From Pelethousia sp034928145 (GTDB taxonomy: Bacteria; Bacillota; Clostridia; Christensenellales; CAG-138): 64,000 bases of DNA. Position numbers and translations under genes: made by a program. The first letter of the stretch is position 1, and each line of letters starts with the position of its first letter. The notes beneath the pieces are model-generated. The model saw nothing but the letters and a program-made list of their open reading frames with translations. It was not told the origin of the DNA and did no database searches. Positions 51,162-59,163 of this stretch are shown here, in pieces. Location: NCBI GenBank assembly GCA_034928145.1, contig JAYFPE010000048.1:1-64000 (forward strand), in the 5' to 3' direction.

Positions 51162-51438
51162 TAAGGTAAGGGGCGCCGAACTCCTGCGCCCAGAGACTGC
51201 CATTTTGGCGCATTCTGTTGTCATCGTCGGCCGCCGTAGAACCACTGCGGCTCCCTCCTCTTCCTCAAATTGCATCCAAACTGTCAGTTTCCAGGTCCAA
51301 GAGTTTAATGGGCCGCAAAGCATGTCGGCGCAAGGCGACGGGCGCAGGCGCAGCGGTGCCTACGGCGAGTACCGGCAACACAGGGATGGTGTGCTTTCCG
51401 GCCATCTAGACCGCTGGAGTGTGGCTCCCCTTACCTTA
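51162..51438. mobile_element. MITE-like element of 277 bp with 16-bp terminal inverted repeats
   Basis: The ends TAAGGTAAGGGGCGCC (51162-51177) and GGCTCCCCTTACCTTA (51423-51438) are inverted copies with one mismatch. The interior has no supported gene. It contains GCCGC/GCGGC and AAACTG/CAGTTT hairpin units and repeated GGCGCA blocks (about 51328-51350). It fills most of the 409-base gap between divergent maf and mreB. The length and ends suit a miniature inverted-repeat transposable element, but no target-site duplication is evident. A long hairpin in the mreB leader is the alternative. Confidence 0.5.
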
Positions 51439-51509
51439 ACCAATGTATAACCAACCGTAGGCTGGACATACTTCCCAACAAAGACTGCTTTTGGGGAGGT
51501 AAACCATAT

Positions 51510-52556
51510 ATGTTTTCCAAACGGCTGATGGAGGCGCTGGGGGGCGGAATCGCCATTGACCTGGGCACCGTCAATACCCTTGTGGCCATCCGGGGCCGGG
51601 GGATTGTGCTGCGCGAGCCCACGGTGGTGGCCGTAAATGCGGGGCAAAGGCGCGAAGTGCTCTCGGTGGGGAACGAGGCCATGCAGCTTTTGGGCCGCGC
51701 GCCCGGAGGCGTCAACGTGTGCTATCCTATCCGTGACGGCGTGATTTGCGACGCGCCGCTGTGCGAGGCTATGCTCAAGCATTATATCCAGCGGGCTTTG
51801 GGCCGCAAGAGCGGCCCGTTGGGGGTGCGGCTGATGCTTTGCCTGCCCCTATGCATTACGGATATTGAGCGGCGCGCCATTTTGGAGGCCGCTAAGGGCG
51901 CTGGCGCGCGCACGGTGCTGTTAATGGAGGAACCCATCGCCGCAGCCCTGGGCGCCGGCATTTCCCCGCAGGATATGCTGGGCAATATGGTGGTGGATAT
52001 TGGCGGCGGCACCACGGATGCGGCCGTGCTGGCCATGGGCGGCATCGCGGCCAACCGTAGCATTCGCGTGGGCGGCACGCACATAGATGAAGCGATCGTG
52101 GAATATATGCGCCGCGAATACGAGCTAATGATCGGCAGCCGCACGGCGGAGCAGGTAAAGCTTTCGTTGGGCCGCGCCCAAGTGGGCGGGGTAGAGCATT
52201 GCGAAATAAGGGGCCGCAGCCTCAAAACCGGCCTGCCCACTTCCCTGATCGTCAGCCAGGGGGAGATCGGCCACGCCATCGTGGAGCCTTTGCGCAAGAT
52301 CGCCCAATGCGTGCGCGAGACATTGGCGGATACCCCGCCGGAGCTCGCCGGCGATATCTACCGCCGGGGGGTGATCCTAACCGGCGGCGGGGCGCTGCTC
52401 TCGGGCATGGACGCCCTCTTAGAGCGCGATACCGGCCTTCGTGTGCGCGTGGCGGAGGATGCGCTAGATTGCGTGGTGCTGGGGGCGCTCCGCGCCCTCA
52501 ATACGCGGGATGAAATCCCCGATACCCTCTATGCGGACTTGACGGCGGAGGGGTAG
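51510..52556 (+). CDS. mreB: Rod-shape actin homologue MreB
   Basis: A 348-residue bacterial actin that guides cell-wall elongation. It has an N-terminal hydrophobic/basic membrane helix (MFSKRLMEAL), the phosphate-1 loop IAIDLGTVNTLVAIRGRGIVL, phosphate-2 VVDIGGGTTDAAVLAMGGI, and the adenosine motif VILTGGGALLSGMDALL. RBS GGGGAGGT precedes ATG 51510. It heads mreB-mreC-mreD-mrdA. Other MreB-like copies (Mbl) may exist elsewhere in the genome. Confidence 0.95.
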   Translation: MFSKRLMEALGGGIAIDLGTVNTLVAIRGRGIVLREPTVVAVNAGQRREVLSVGNEAMQLLGRAPGGVNVCYPIRDGVICDAPLCEAMLKHYIQRALGRKSGPLGVRLMLCLPLCITDIERRAILEAAKGAGARTVLLMEEPIAAALGAGISPQDMLGNMVVDIGGGTTDAAVLAMGGIAANRSIRVGGTHIDEAIVEYMRREYELMIGSRTAEQVKLSLGRAQVGGVEHCEIRGRSLKTGLPTSLIVSQGEIGHAIVEPLRKIAQCVRETLADTPPELAGDIYRRGVILTGGGALLSGMDALLERDTGLRVRVAEDALDCVVLGALRALNTRDEIPDTLYADLTAEG

Positions 52557-52658
52557 AGATTAACATTATGTGACTTGTGGCCGCCCAAACTTGCTTTGGA
52601 CGGCCATTGCTTTTATAATAGAGACGTATATCCTGGGATTATAGTTACAGGAGAGGCC

Positions 52659-53507
52659 ATGCGCGAGCTGTTTAGAAGCAAAATATTTATCCTGCTGCTG
52701 GTGGTTTTGGTGGTGCTGGCCGTTCTGGCCATCTCTACGGCAGGCAACCGGGCGGCTGTCAGTTGGGCGGAGGATGCGGTGAATACCGTGGCTCAGCCCT
52801 TCCAGAAGTTTTCCGTGCGCGCCTCCAATGCCATCATCGATTTTTTCGAGCGCGTGTTTAAAACCACGGAGGCGGATAAGGAGAACGAGCAGCTCCGGGT
52901 GCGCCTGGCCCAATATGAAACCATGGAAAGCGAGCTGTCTTCGCTCCGGCAAGAGAACGAGCGGCTCAAGGCCCTGCTCAACTATGCGGATACGTTAGAA
53001 GGGTATTCCTATCTCACCGCGCCGATCATCGGCCGCAGCCAGGGCATTTGGTTCAGCGAATTCACCGTGAGCGCCGGCCGCAACCAGGGCGTGGCGGAAA
53101 ATATGGCCGTGATTACCGGATTGGGCCTGGTAGGCCGGGTATCCAGCGTAAGCGCCAATACCTGCAAAATCATCGGCATCATCGACACCACTTCGGATGT
53201 GAGCGTGATGGTGGAGCGCACCCGCGATTACGGCTTTGCCCGAGGCAAGCTGGAAGCGGGCGGGGACGATACATTAGAGCTGTACTACCTGCCTGCGGGC
53301 AGCGACCTTGTGCCCGGGGACGCCATCGTCACCAGCGGTATCGACGGCGTGTTCCCCAAGGGCATCCCTATAGGCTCTGTGCTGGAAGTTTCCAGGGCCA
53401 GCGGTCAGCAGGAAGATAAAAACGCCCTCGTACGGCCCGCTGTGGATTTCCTCCGGCTGGAGGAGGTCATCATCCTTACCAAGGCTGAGCAAGAGGAGGC
53501 GCAATAG
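52659..53507 (+). CDS. mreC: Rod shape-determining protein MreC
   Basis: A 282-residue bitopic protein of the elongasome. A transmembrane helix at about 9-28 (IFILLLVVLVVLAVLAIS) is followed by a coiled coil (about 65-110, TEADKENEQLRVRLAQYETM). Two beta barrels follow (SYLTAPIIGRSQGIWFSEFT; PAGSDLVPGDAIVTSGIDGVFPKGIPIG). MreC activates the PBP2-RodA synthase. I choose ATG 52659, with AGGAGAGG upstream. The frame opens 28 codons earlier, without family features. Confidence 0.94.
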   Translation: MRELFRSKIFILLLVVLVVLAVLAISTAGNRAAVSWAEDAVNTVAQPFQKFSVRASNAIIDFFERVFKTTEADKENEQLRVRLAQYETMESELSSLRQENERLKALLNYADTLEGYSYLTAPIIGRSQGIWFSEFTVSAGRNQGVAENMAVITGLGLVGRVSSVSANTCKIIGIIDTTSDVSVMVERTRDYGFARGKLEAGGDDTLELYYLPAGSDLVPGDAIVTSGIDGVFPKGIPIGSVLEVSRASGQQEDKNALVRPAVDFLRLEEVIILTKAEQEEAQ

Positions 53508-53509
53508 CC

Positions 53510-54031
53510 ATGCTGTATCGCGCGCCCGTCGTCCTTTCCCTGCTAGTGGCCATCTTTTTGGATAGCGTGCTCTTTGCGCGGCTCAACATCATGGGCATAA
53601 GGCCGGATTGCTTGCTGGCGCTTACGGTATCGCTGGGCGTGCTGCTGGGCCAGCAGGAGGGTATGCTCGTCGGCCTGTTGGGCGGGCTGCTGACGGATGT
53701 GCTTTTCGGCCGTGCCGTGGGCCTTGGGGCCATGGCCTATATGTTCGCAGGCGCGGCGGGCGGCGCCTTTTACAAAAAATTCTATGCCGATAATGTCATC
53801 ATCCCCTCGGTTACGGCCGCGGCCTGCGCCTTGGCCAAGGAGCACCTGATGGCCGTGGCGGTGCGGCTTCAGGGGGGGAGCTTCGGCTATTTTGAAATGC
53901 TTTTTGCCTATATGCTGCCCTGCGCGCTGCTTACCGGCGGCCTTTGCGCATTGATGCACCTGCTGCTCAAGCCTGCGCTGCAGCGCCAGGTGAAAAAACA
54001 CTATGACCGCAACGCGGGAGGGATTCGATGA
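53510..54031 (+). CDS. mreD: Rod shape-determining protein MreD
   Basis: A 173-residue membrane protein with five to six helices: VVLSLLVAIFLDSVLFARLN, CLLALTVSLGVLLGQQEGML, GLLGGLLTDVLFGRAVGLGA. The GLxxGLLxDxLFG-type block is the family hallmark. It works with MreC in the elongasome. The start lies 2 bases after the mreC stop and its end overlaps the PBP2 start by 4 bases. Confidence 0.9.
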   Translation: MLYRAPVVLSLLVAIFLDSVLFARLNIMGIRPDCLLALTVSLGVLLGQQEGMLVGLLGGLLTDVLFGRAVGLGAMAYMFAGAAGGAFYKKFYADNVIIPSVTAAACALAKEHLMAVAVRLQGGSFGYFEMLFAYMLPCALLTGGLCALMHLLLKPALQRQVKKHYDRNAGGIR

Positions 54032-56628
54032 AAAAACGCTCGGTGAGCAGATATATTATTCTGGGACTCGTCCTCATGGCTCTGATGGCTGCCCTGATCT
54101 ACCGGCTCAGCTCCATCACCCTGGCCGCTGGCTCCGCATATGCGGAGCAGGCGGAAAACCGCTCTAACTCCACCATCAGCATCAAGGGGAACCGGGGCCG
54201 CATACTGGATCGCAACGGCGTGGTGCTGGCCTACAGCAAAAACAGCTATAACGTAGAATTTTTGCGCAATGCGGATAACCGCTCGGAGTACGACAGCGCC
54301 GTTTATACGGAGGCGCTGATGAAGGCAATCGCCCTCATTGAGGAAGGCGGCGGCAAAACCATCGACACCTCATACCTGCGCATGGAGGATGGGGAAATCG
54401 TTTATGACTGGCGGGTGGAGAGCAAGGCCAACAAGGTCGCCCGCTACAGGAATTTTTGCGAGGCCATGGGCTTTCCCATCGAGGTGGACGAAACCATAGA
54501 GGACAAGGCCCTCTGGGATACCTCCAAGTGGCCCACGGCCGAGGAAAGCTACAAGAAGCTGCGCGCTTTTTGGTTTATCCCGGAGGAACTTACCTTTGAG
54601 GAAGCCAATAAGATCATCTCCATCAGGCAGGAGGTTAACCTTAACAACTACCGCGCCTTTGAGCCCATCACCATCGCCTATGACGTTGATATGGAGGTGG
54701 TAGCCCAGATTAAGCTGCACGCGGAGGAGCTGCCCGGCCTACAAACCTCGCAATCCACCACACGCGTCTACCCCAGGGGCACCACGGCGGCGCACCTCAT
54801 CGGCTATCTGGGCCGCAGCGTGACCAAGGAGATGGTGGAGCAGCAGGGCTATTCCAACAACGATTATATCGGCGTGGCCGGCGTGGAAGCTACCATGGAA
54901 AGCTACCTCACCGGCGCGACCAACGAGCATCAGGGCAGCCGTACCGTGGAGGTCAACAAAAACGGCAGCGTTATCCGCGAACTCGATTATGAGGCCCCGA
55001 CGGATGGCAGCGACGTAATGCTCACCATCGACCTGAACTTGCAGATGGTGACCGAGCAGGCCCTGGCAAAACTGATCGAGAAGATCTCCGGCAACGAAGC
55101 AGCGGCGATCCAGGCTGCGGCCACGGAGTATGCCAAGAATGCGCCGGATAACGACATTTCCAAGATTAAAACCGCCAAAACCGGCGCTGCCGTGGTGATG
55201 GATATCAAGAACGGGCAGATCCTGGCCATGGCCAGCTACCCGAGCTTTGACCCCAACTGGTTTACCGGCGGCCTTTCCACAGAGCATTATAAGGCGCTCT
55301 TTGGCGATGAGAACGATCCGCTCAACGATGCGGGCGAGACCACGCCCACCCTCAACAAGGCGATCTCCACCAAGCTGGCCCCGGGCAGCATCTTTAAGAT
55401 GGTTACGGGCATCGCTGGCGTGGCGGAGGGCAAGCTGGGCCTTGATGAGCGCATCAGCTGCGAGTGGGAATATTTCTACTTGGATGAGAACAACAAGCTG
55501 GTGACGCAGAACGCGCCCAGGTGCCACGTAGGCAGCCTGGCCAAGGCCCATGCACAGCACAGCGACCAGAACCTGGCGAAGGCCATCAAGAATTCCTGCA
55601 ACTATTACTTCTCCGAGGTGGCTTATCGCATCGGTATTGAACGGCTGTATGCGTGGGCCGAACAATTCGGCCTCACCAGCCCGACCAACGTGGAGTTGAC
55701 CGGCGAGGCTACGGGTATCGTAGGCAAGCAGAATGTGCTTTTTGACAACACCTTGCGTAACGAGAACGGCGAGCTGGAGATCTCCGCGCAAAAAACCAGC
55801 CTGCCCAGCCTCATTTACCGCAAGCTGAAAGAAAAGCTGACGGAGTTTGTGAATATCCGCCGCATGGAGGTGAACGACGAGGCCATCGATAACTGCGCCC
55901 GCAAGCTGATGGAGTTGCAGGATGGTTCCGTCCTTTACAAGGGCGACCAGATCCGCCAGATCATCAGCGACGAGATCGGCATCCCCGTAGGCATCACCCA
56001 GGCGCGCACAGATTGGACCAGCGCCATTTCCTCCCTGCTCACGGAGATCCAATGGAAGCCCACCCAGACCCTCCGCTCCGGCTTTGGTCAGGGCGTGACG
56101 CTTGTAACCCCCGTGGCCGTGGCCCGCTATGTTTCCGCCATTGCCAACGAGGGCACGGTATACGACGCGCACATCGTAGATCGCGTTCTCGACAGCAAGG
56201 GCAACGTGACCAAGGTGGTCGAGCCCACGGTCTATAACCAGATCGACCTGCCCAAGGAAGTATGGACCGCCGTGAAGGAGGGCATGAAGGGCGTGGTTTC
56301 CCCGGAGGACGGCGGCGACGCGGTGAAAAAATTCAGCGATGCCTTCCGCGATAAATACCTTATGGATACCTCTGAAAAACGGCTGGCAGGCAAAACGGGC
56401 ACGGCCCAGGTTGGCGCGGTGGAGAAGATCGACATCGAGAACACCTCCTGGTTCGTCTCCTTTGCCCCCCTCAACGACCCCGAGATCGCCGTGGTGGTCT
56501 GCGTGCCCTATGGTACATCCGGTTCTTCCAGCGCCCCCGCTATTGAAGATATCTTCACCTACTATTTCGGCAAGCAGGAGGCTGCCGCGCCCGAAAACCT
56601 GGTAGAGATCGGCGCAATCGCGCCGTAA
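54028..56628 (+). CDS. mrdA: Elongation-specific class B PBP (PBP2, MrdA)
   Basis: An 866-residue transpeptidase for side-wall peptidoglycan. A membrane helix lies at about 9-32 and the dimerisation domain begins NRGRILDRNGVVLAYSKN. The transpeptidase motifs are S454-IF-K457, S523-C-N525 and K789-T-G791. The protein is far longer than the usual 600-700 residues. About 120 helical residues are inserted between the SCN and KTG motifs (around 565-690, LIYRKLKEKLTEFVNIRRME and onwards), and there is a further insert before the SIFK motif. It closes mreBCD-mrdA; rodA is not adjacent. A terminator follows. Confidence 0.93.
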   Translation: MKKRSVSRYIILGLVLMALMAALIYRLSSITLAAGSAYAEQAENRSNSTISIKGNRGRILDRNGVVLAYSKNSYNVEFLRNADNRSEYDSAVYTEALMKAIALIEEGGGKTIDTSYLRMEDGEIVYDWRVESKANKVARYRNFCEAMGFPIEVDETIEDKALWDTSKWPTAEESYKKLRAFWFIPEELTFEEANKIISIRQEVNLNNYRAFEPITIAYDVDMEVVAQIKLHAEELPGLQTSQSTTRVYPRGTTAAHLIGYLGRSVTKEMVEQQGYSNNDYIGVAGVEATMESYLTGATNEHQGSRTVEVNKNGSVIRELDYEAPTDGSDVMLTIDLNLQMVTEQALAKLIEKISGNEAAAIQAAATEYAKNAPDNDISKIKTAKTGAAVVMDIKNGQILAMASYPSFDPNWFTGGLSTEHYKALFGDENDPLNDAGETTPTLNKAISTKLAPGSIFKMVTGIAGVAEGKLGLDERISCEWEYFYLDENNKLVTQNAPRCHVGSLAKAHAQHSDQNLAKAIKNSCNYYFSEVAYRIGIERLYAWAEQFGLTSPTNVELTGEATGIVGKQNVLFDNTLRNENGELEISAQKTSLPSLIYRKLKEKLTEFVNIRRMEVNDEAIDNCARKLMELQDGSVLYKGDQIRQIISDEIGIPVGITQARTDWTSAISSLLTEIQWKPTQTLRSGFGQGVTLVTPVAVARYVSAIANEGTVYDAHIVDRVLDSKGNVTKVVEPTVYNQIDLPKEVWTAVKEGMKGVVSPEDGGDAVKKFSDAFRDKYLMDTSEKRLAGKTGTAQVGAVEKIDIENTSWFVSFAPLNDPEIAVVVCVPYGTSGSSSAPAIEDIFTYYFGKQEAAAPENLVEIGAIAP

Positions 56629-56646
56629 AGTATCCTGCGCAAGCGT

Positions 56647-56678
56647 GCGGCCCCCCTTAAACCGGGCGGGCCGCTTTT
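56647..56678 (+). terminator. Rho-independent terminator of mreBCD-mrdA
   Basis: GCGGCCC (56647-56653) and GGGCCGC (56668-56674) pair around a 14-base loop that can pair further; TTTTG follows. Confidence 0.75.
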
Positions 56679-56697
56679 GATTGCCAAAACCTTCCGC

Positions 56698-56745
56698 TTG
56701 TAGAGGCAGAACATCTGTGCTATCCTATAGACAGAACGTTTGTTC
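56698..56745 (+). promoter_or_regulatory. SOS promoter with LexA boxes
   Basis: TTGTAG (56698-56703), a 17-base spacer and TATCCT (56721-56726). GAAC-GTTT-GTTC (56734-56745) is a perfect GAAC-N4-GTTC LexA/DinR site at the expected transcription start. A weaker site GAAC-ATCT-GTGC (56709-56720) fills the promoter spacer. Two LexA dimers could block the promoter until DNA damage. Confidence 0.8.
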
Positions 56746-56766
56746 CGTGGAGCGGAAGGGGGCATT

Positions 56767-57969
56767 ATGATCCTGCATGTGGATTTGAATTGCTTTTATG
56801 CAAGCGTAGCGGTGCTGGATAGCGGGGGCCGCTATACGCCGCAAACGCCGCTGATCGTCTCCGGCGACCCGGCTAAGCGGTGCGGCGTGGTGCTGGCGGC
56901 GACTTACCCCGTAAAAAATCTCGGCGTGCATGCGGGCATGCCTCTGCATGAGGCCCGCTCGCTGTGCCCACAGGCCATTGTCATGGGCACGGATTATAAG
57001 CGCTACATGCAGCTTTCGGAGGCTTTTATGGCGATCATCGAGAGCTACTCCCCTCTGGTGATGCGCTATGGCATCGACGAGGCGTATCTTGATTATGGCG
57101 GCTGCGAGCATATTTTCGGCCCGGCCGATCAGGTGGCCCAAGCCATCCGCAGCCGGGTAAAGCGGGAGCTGGGCCTTACGGTATCCGTGGGGGTAGGGGA
57201 TACCCTCATCAAGGCCAAGATGGGTAGTGACCATAAAAAGCCCGATGAAGTAACGGTGTTGAATGAGGAAACCTGGCGATCCTGGATCTGGCCCAAGCCC
57301 GTGGAGGCGCTGCAATTCGTGGGCCGATCCACCGGGCGTAAGCTGCGGGAGATGGGTATTTGCACCATCGAGCGCCTGGCAAAAACGCAGGAGCGGCTGC
57401 TCACGGCCAGGTTCGGCAAGGGCGGCCACCAGCTCTGGCTCTTTGCCAACGGCATGGACGAGCGCCGAATCGCCTACGAGCACGAGCCGCAAAAGGGAAT
57501 CGGCCACGCCGCTACCCTCGCCGAGGATGCATGCGGCTTTGGGGCCGTATGCCGTGCGCTGCTGTACCAAACGGAGCGGGTGGCGGCGCGCCTTCGGGAG
57601 ATGAGCCTAAGGGCCACACTGGTGGGGGTGCATATACGCTATGCGGATTTACACTTCGCGGGCAAGCAAGGCATGCTGGAGCGCCCCAGCGACCTGACGG
57701 ATGACCTTTACGCCAAGGCGCGGCAACTGCTTGAAGCCCTTTATGGCGGCGGCCCTGTGCGCCAGGTGGGCATGCGGGTAGGGCATTTTACGGACGCGCC
57801 GGAGCAGATTTCCCTCTTCGACGGGCCGGGGCGGGATGCGCGGTGCAGGCTCGACCGGGCCGTGGACGATGTGCGGCAGAAATACGGCTCGCATGCCTTG
57901 ATGCGGGGCGGAACCATGGCCTTTGAATATGACGAGCGGGAGGATTTCACGCCCTTCCAGCGCTATTGA
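56767..57969 (+). CDS. dinB: Y-family DNA polymerase (DinB/UvrX type)
   Basis: A 400-residue translesion polymerase. MILHVDLNCFYASVAVLDSG gives the first catalytic Asp and the steric-gate region. MRYGIDEAYLDYGG gives the Asp-Glu pair, and GLTVSVGVGDTLIKAKMGSDHKKP belongs to the fingers/palm. The little-finger domain follows. QISLF near the C-terminus is a canonical sliding-clamp-binding motif. I choose ATG 56767 over the in-frame codon at 56740, which would lie inside the LexA box. SOS control is visible in the promoter. The single-gene layout fits a DNA-damage response. Confidence 0.93.
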   Translation: MILHVDLNCFYASVAVLDSGGRYTPQTPLIVSGDPAKRCGVVLAATYPVKNLGVHAGMPLHEARSLCPQAIVMGTDYKRYMQLSEAFMAIIESYSPLVMRYGIDEAYLDYGGCEHIFGPADQVAQAIRSRVKRELGLTVSVGVGDTLIKAKMGSDHKKPDEVTVLNEETWRSWIWPKPVEALQFVGRSTGRKLREMGICTIERLAKTQERLLTARFGKGGHQLWLFANGMDERRIAYEHEPQKGIGHAATLAEDACGFGAVCRALLYQTERVAARLREMSLRATLVGVHIRYADLHFAGKQGMLERPSDLTDDLYAKARQLLEALYGGGPVRQVGMRVGHFTDAPEQISLFDGPGRDARCRLDRAVDDVRQKYGSHALMRGGTMAFEYDEREDFTPFQRY

Positions 57970-57995
57970 TGCCGGACGCTTAAAAAGGATAACCC

Positions 57996-58050
57996 TTTCC
58001 ATACGACAAGGAATGGAGTATAATAAGGCCGTATGGCATGCCATACGACC
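57996..58050 (+). promoter_or_regulatory. lgt promoter with an 18-bp perfect palindrome
   Basis: TTTCCA (57996-58001), a 17-base spacer and a perfect TATAAT (58019-58024). The palindrome CGTATGGCATGCCATACG (58030-58047) lies just after the expected transcription start. Its half CCATACGAC also appears at 57999-58007, overlapping the -35, exactly 42 bases before the copy at 58041. This is the arrangement of a repressor with a main and an auxiliary site; the regulator is unknown. Confidence 0.65.
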
Positions 58051-58074
58051 TTTGTTATTCAGGAGGCATTTTGT

Positions 58075-59097
58075 ATGACCAACCCAGACCGGGTGGCGTT
58101 CACCCTTTTCGGCAGGGATATATACTGGTACGGTATCCTTATGGCGGCGGGCATCCTCATCGCCATTTGGCTGGCCGATAAGGAAGAAAAGCGCAAACGC
58201 TTGCCGCAGGATACCATATTGGACGCCTGCCTCTATATGATCCCTCTGGGCGTGATCTGCGCCCGGCTTTACTACGTGATCTTCGAGTGGCGGTATTACG
58301 GCCAGCATCCTATTGAGATCCTCTACATTTGGCAGGGCGGGCTGGCGTTCTACGGCTCGCTGCTGGGCGGCCTTATAGGCCTTTGGCTCTATAGCCGCCA
58401 TAAAAAGGTGCGCATGCTGCGCATCATGGATTGCGTCTCGCCGGGGCTGGTGCTGGCCCAGGCCATCGGCCGCTGGGGTAATTTCTTCAATCAGGAGGCC
58501 TTCGGCCTGCCCGTGAACAACGGCAGCCTTATGTGGTTCCCGCTGACCGTGCGCATCGACGGCCCGCATTATTTCAACGGCCAGCTCTGCTCTAATCCTT
58601 ACCACCTGGCCACTTTCTTTTACGAATCCGTTTGGTGCTTTCTGGTTTTCATCTTCCTGTGGGCCAACCGCAAAAAGTTCAAACACGATGGCGATTCCTT
58701 TTTGGCCTACGCGCTGCTCTACGGCTTTGAGCGCATGTTCGTGGAGGGCCTGAGGGGGGATAGCCTCTATCTTCTCCAGCCCGGCGGCCTCTTTACGGAA
58801 GGCGTGCGCGTAAGCCAGGCGGGCTCGTTCCTGGCCGTGGTATGCATCGCCGCCTTCCTCATCATCCGCCGCAATAAGGAAAAGCGGCTCGGCAGGCTGA
58901 TTTGGCCCGCGCCGAAGACCGTGGAAAATGCCGTGGCGGAGGAAGCGGGGGACTCCCTTGAAACGAACGAAGCATCCGAACCGGTAGGGGAAGCCCTTGA
59001 AGCGGAGGACGCGTTCGATGAAGAACAATCCCCCGACGAAGCGGAGGCCCCCGAAGCGGACAAGAGATCTGACGAAACAAAGGACGAGGCGGAATAA
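58075..59097 (+). CDS. lgt: Prolipoprotein diacylglyceryl transferase Lgt
   Basis: Lgt attaches diacylglycerol to the lipobox cysteine of secreted precursors, here including the lipoproteins encoded at 20080, 28424 and 60608. The core of about 270 residues has seven helices with IYWYGILMAAGILIAIWLA, GLAFYGSLLGGLIGLWLY and the signature AIGRWGNFFNQEAFG. FGFERMF-like YGFERMFVEGLR follows. About 65 extra C-terminal residues are strongly acidic (EAEDAFDEEQSPDEAEAPEA), an unusual cytoplasmic tail. I choose ATG 58075, with AGGAGG 8 bases upstream. Confidence 0.93.
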   Translation: MTNPDRVAFTLFGRDIYWYGILMAAGILIAIWLADKEEKRKRLPQDTILDACLYMIPLGVICARLYYVIFEWRYYGQHPIEILYIWQGGLAFYGSLLGGLIGLWLYSRHKKVRMLRIMDCVSPGLVLAQAIGRWGNFFNQEAFGLPVNNGSLMWFPLTVRIDGPHYFNGQLCSNPYHLATFFYESVWCFLVFIFLWANRKKFKHDGDSFLAYALLYGFERMFVEGLRGDSLYLLQPGGLFTEGVRVSQAGSFLAVVCIAAFLIIRRNKEKRLGRLIWPAPKTVENAVAEEAGDSLETNEASEPVGEALEAEDAFDEEQSPDEAEAPEADKRSDETKDEAE

Positions 59098-59163
59098 CCG
59101 CCCGCCAGGACTGCGCTAAAGCAGCCCGGCAATAAGCGGAACTAATAAAATGGAGATATTCGC

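Noticed and set aside
51205..51450. 81-codon open frame inside the element before mreB
   Set aside because: Low-complexity translation, no ribosome binding site, and it crosses the right terminal repeat.
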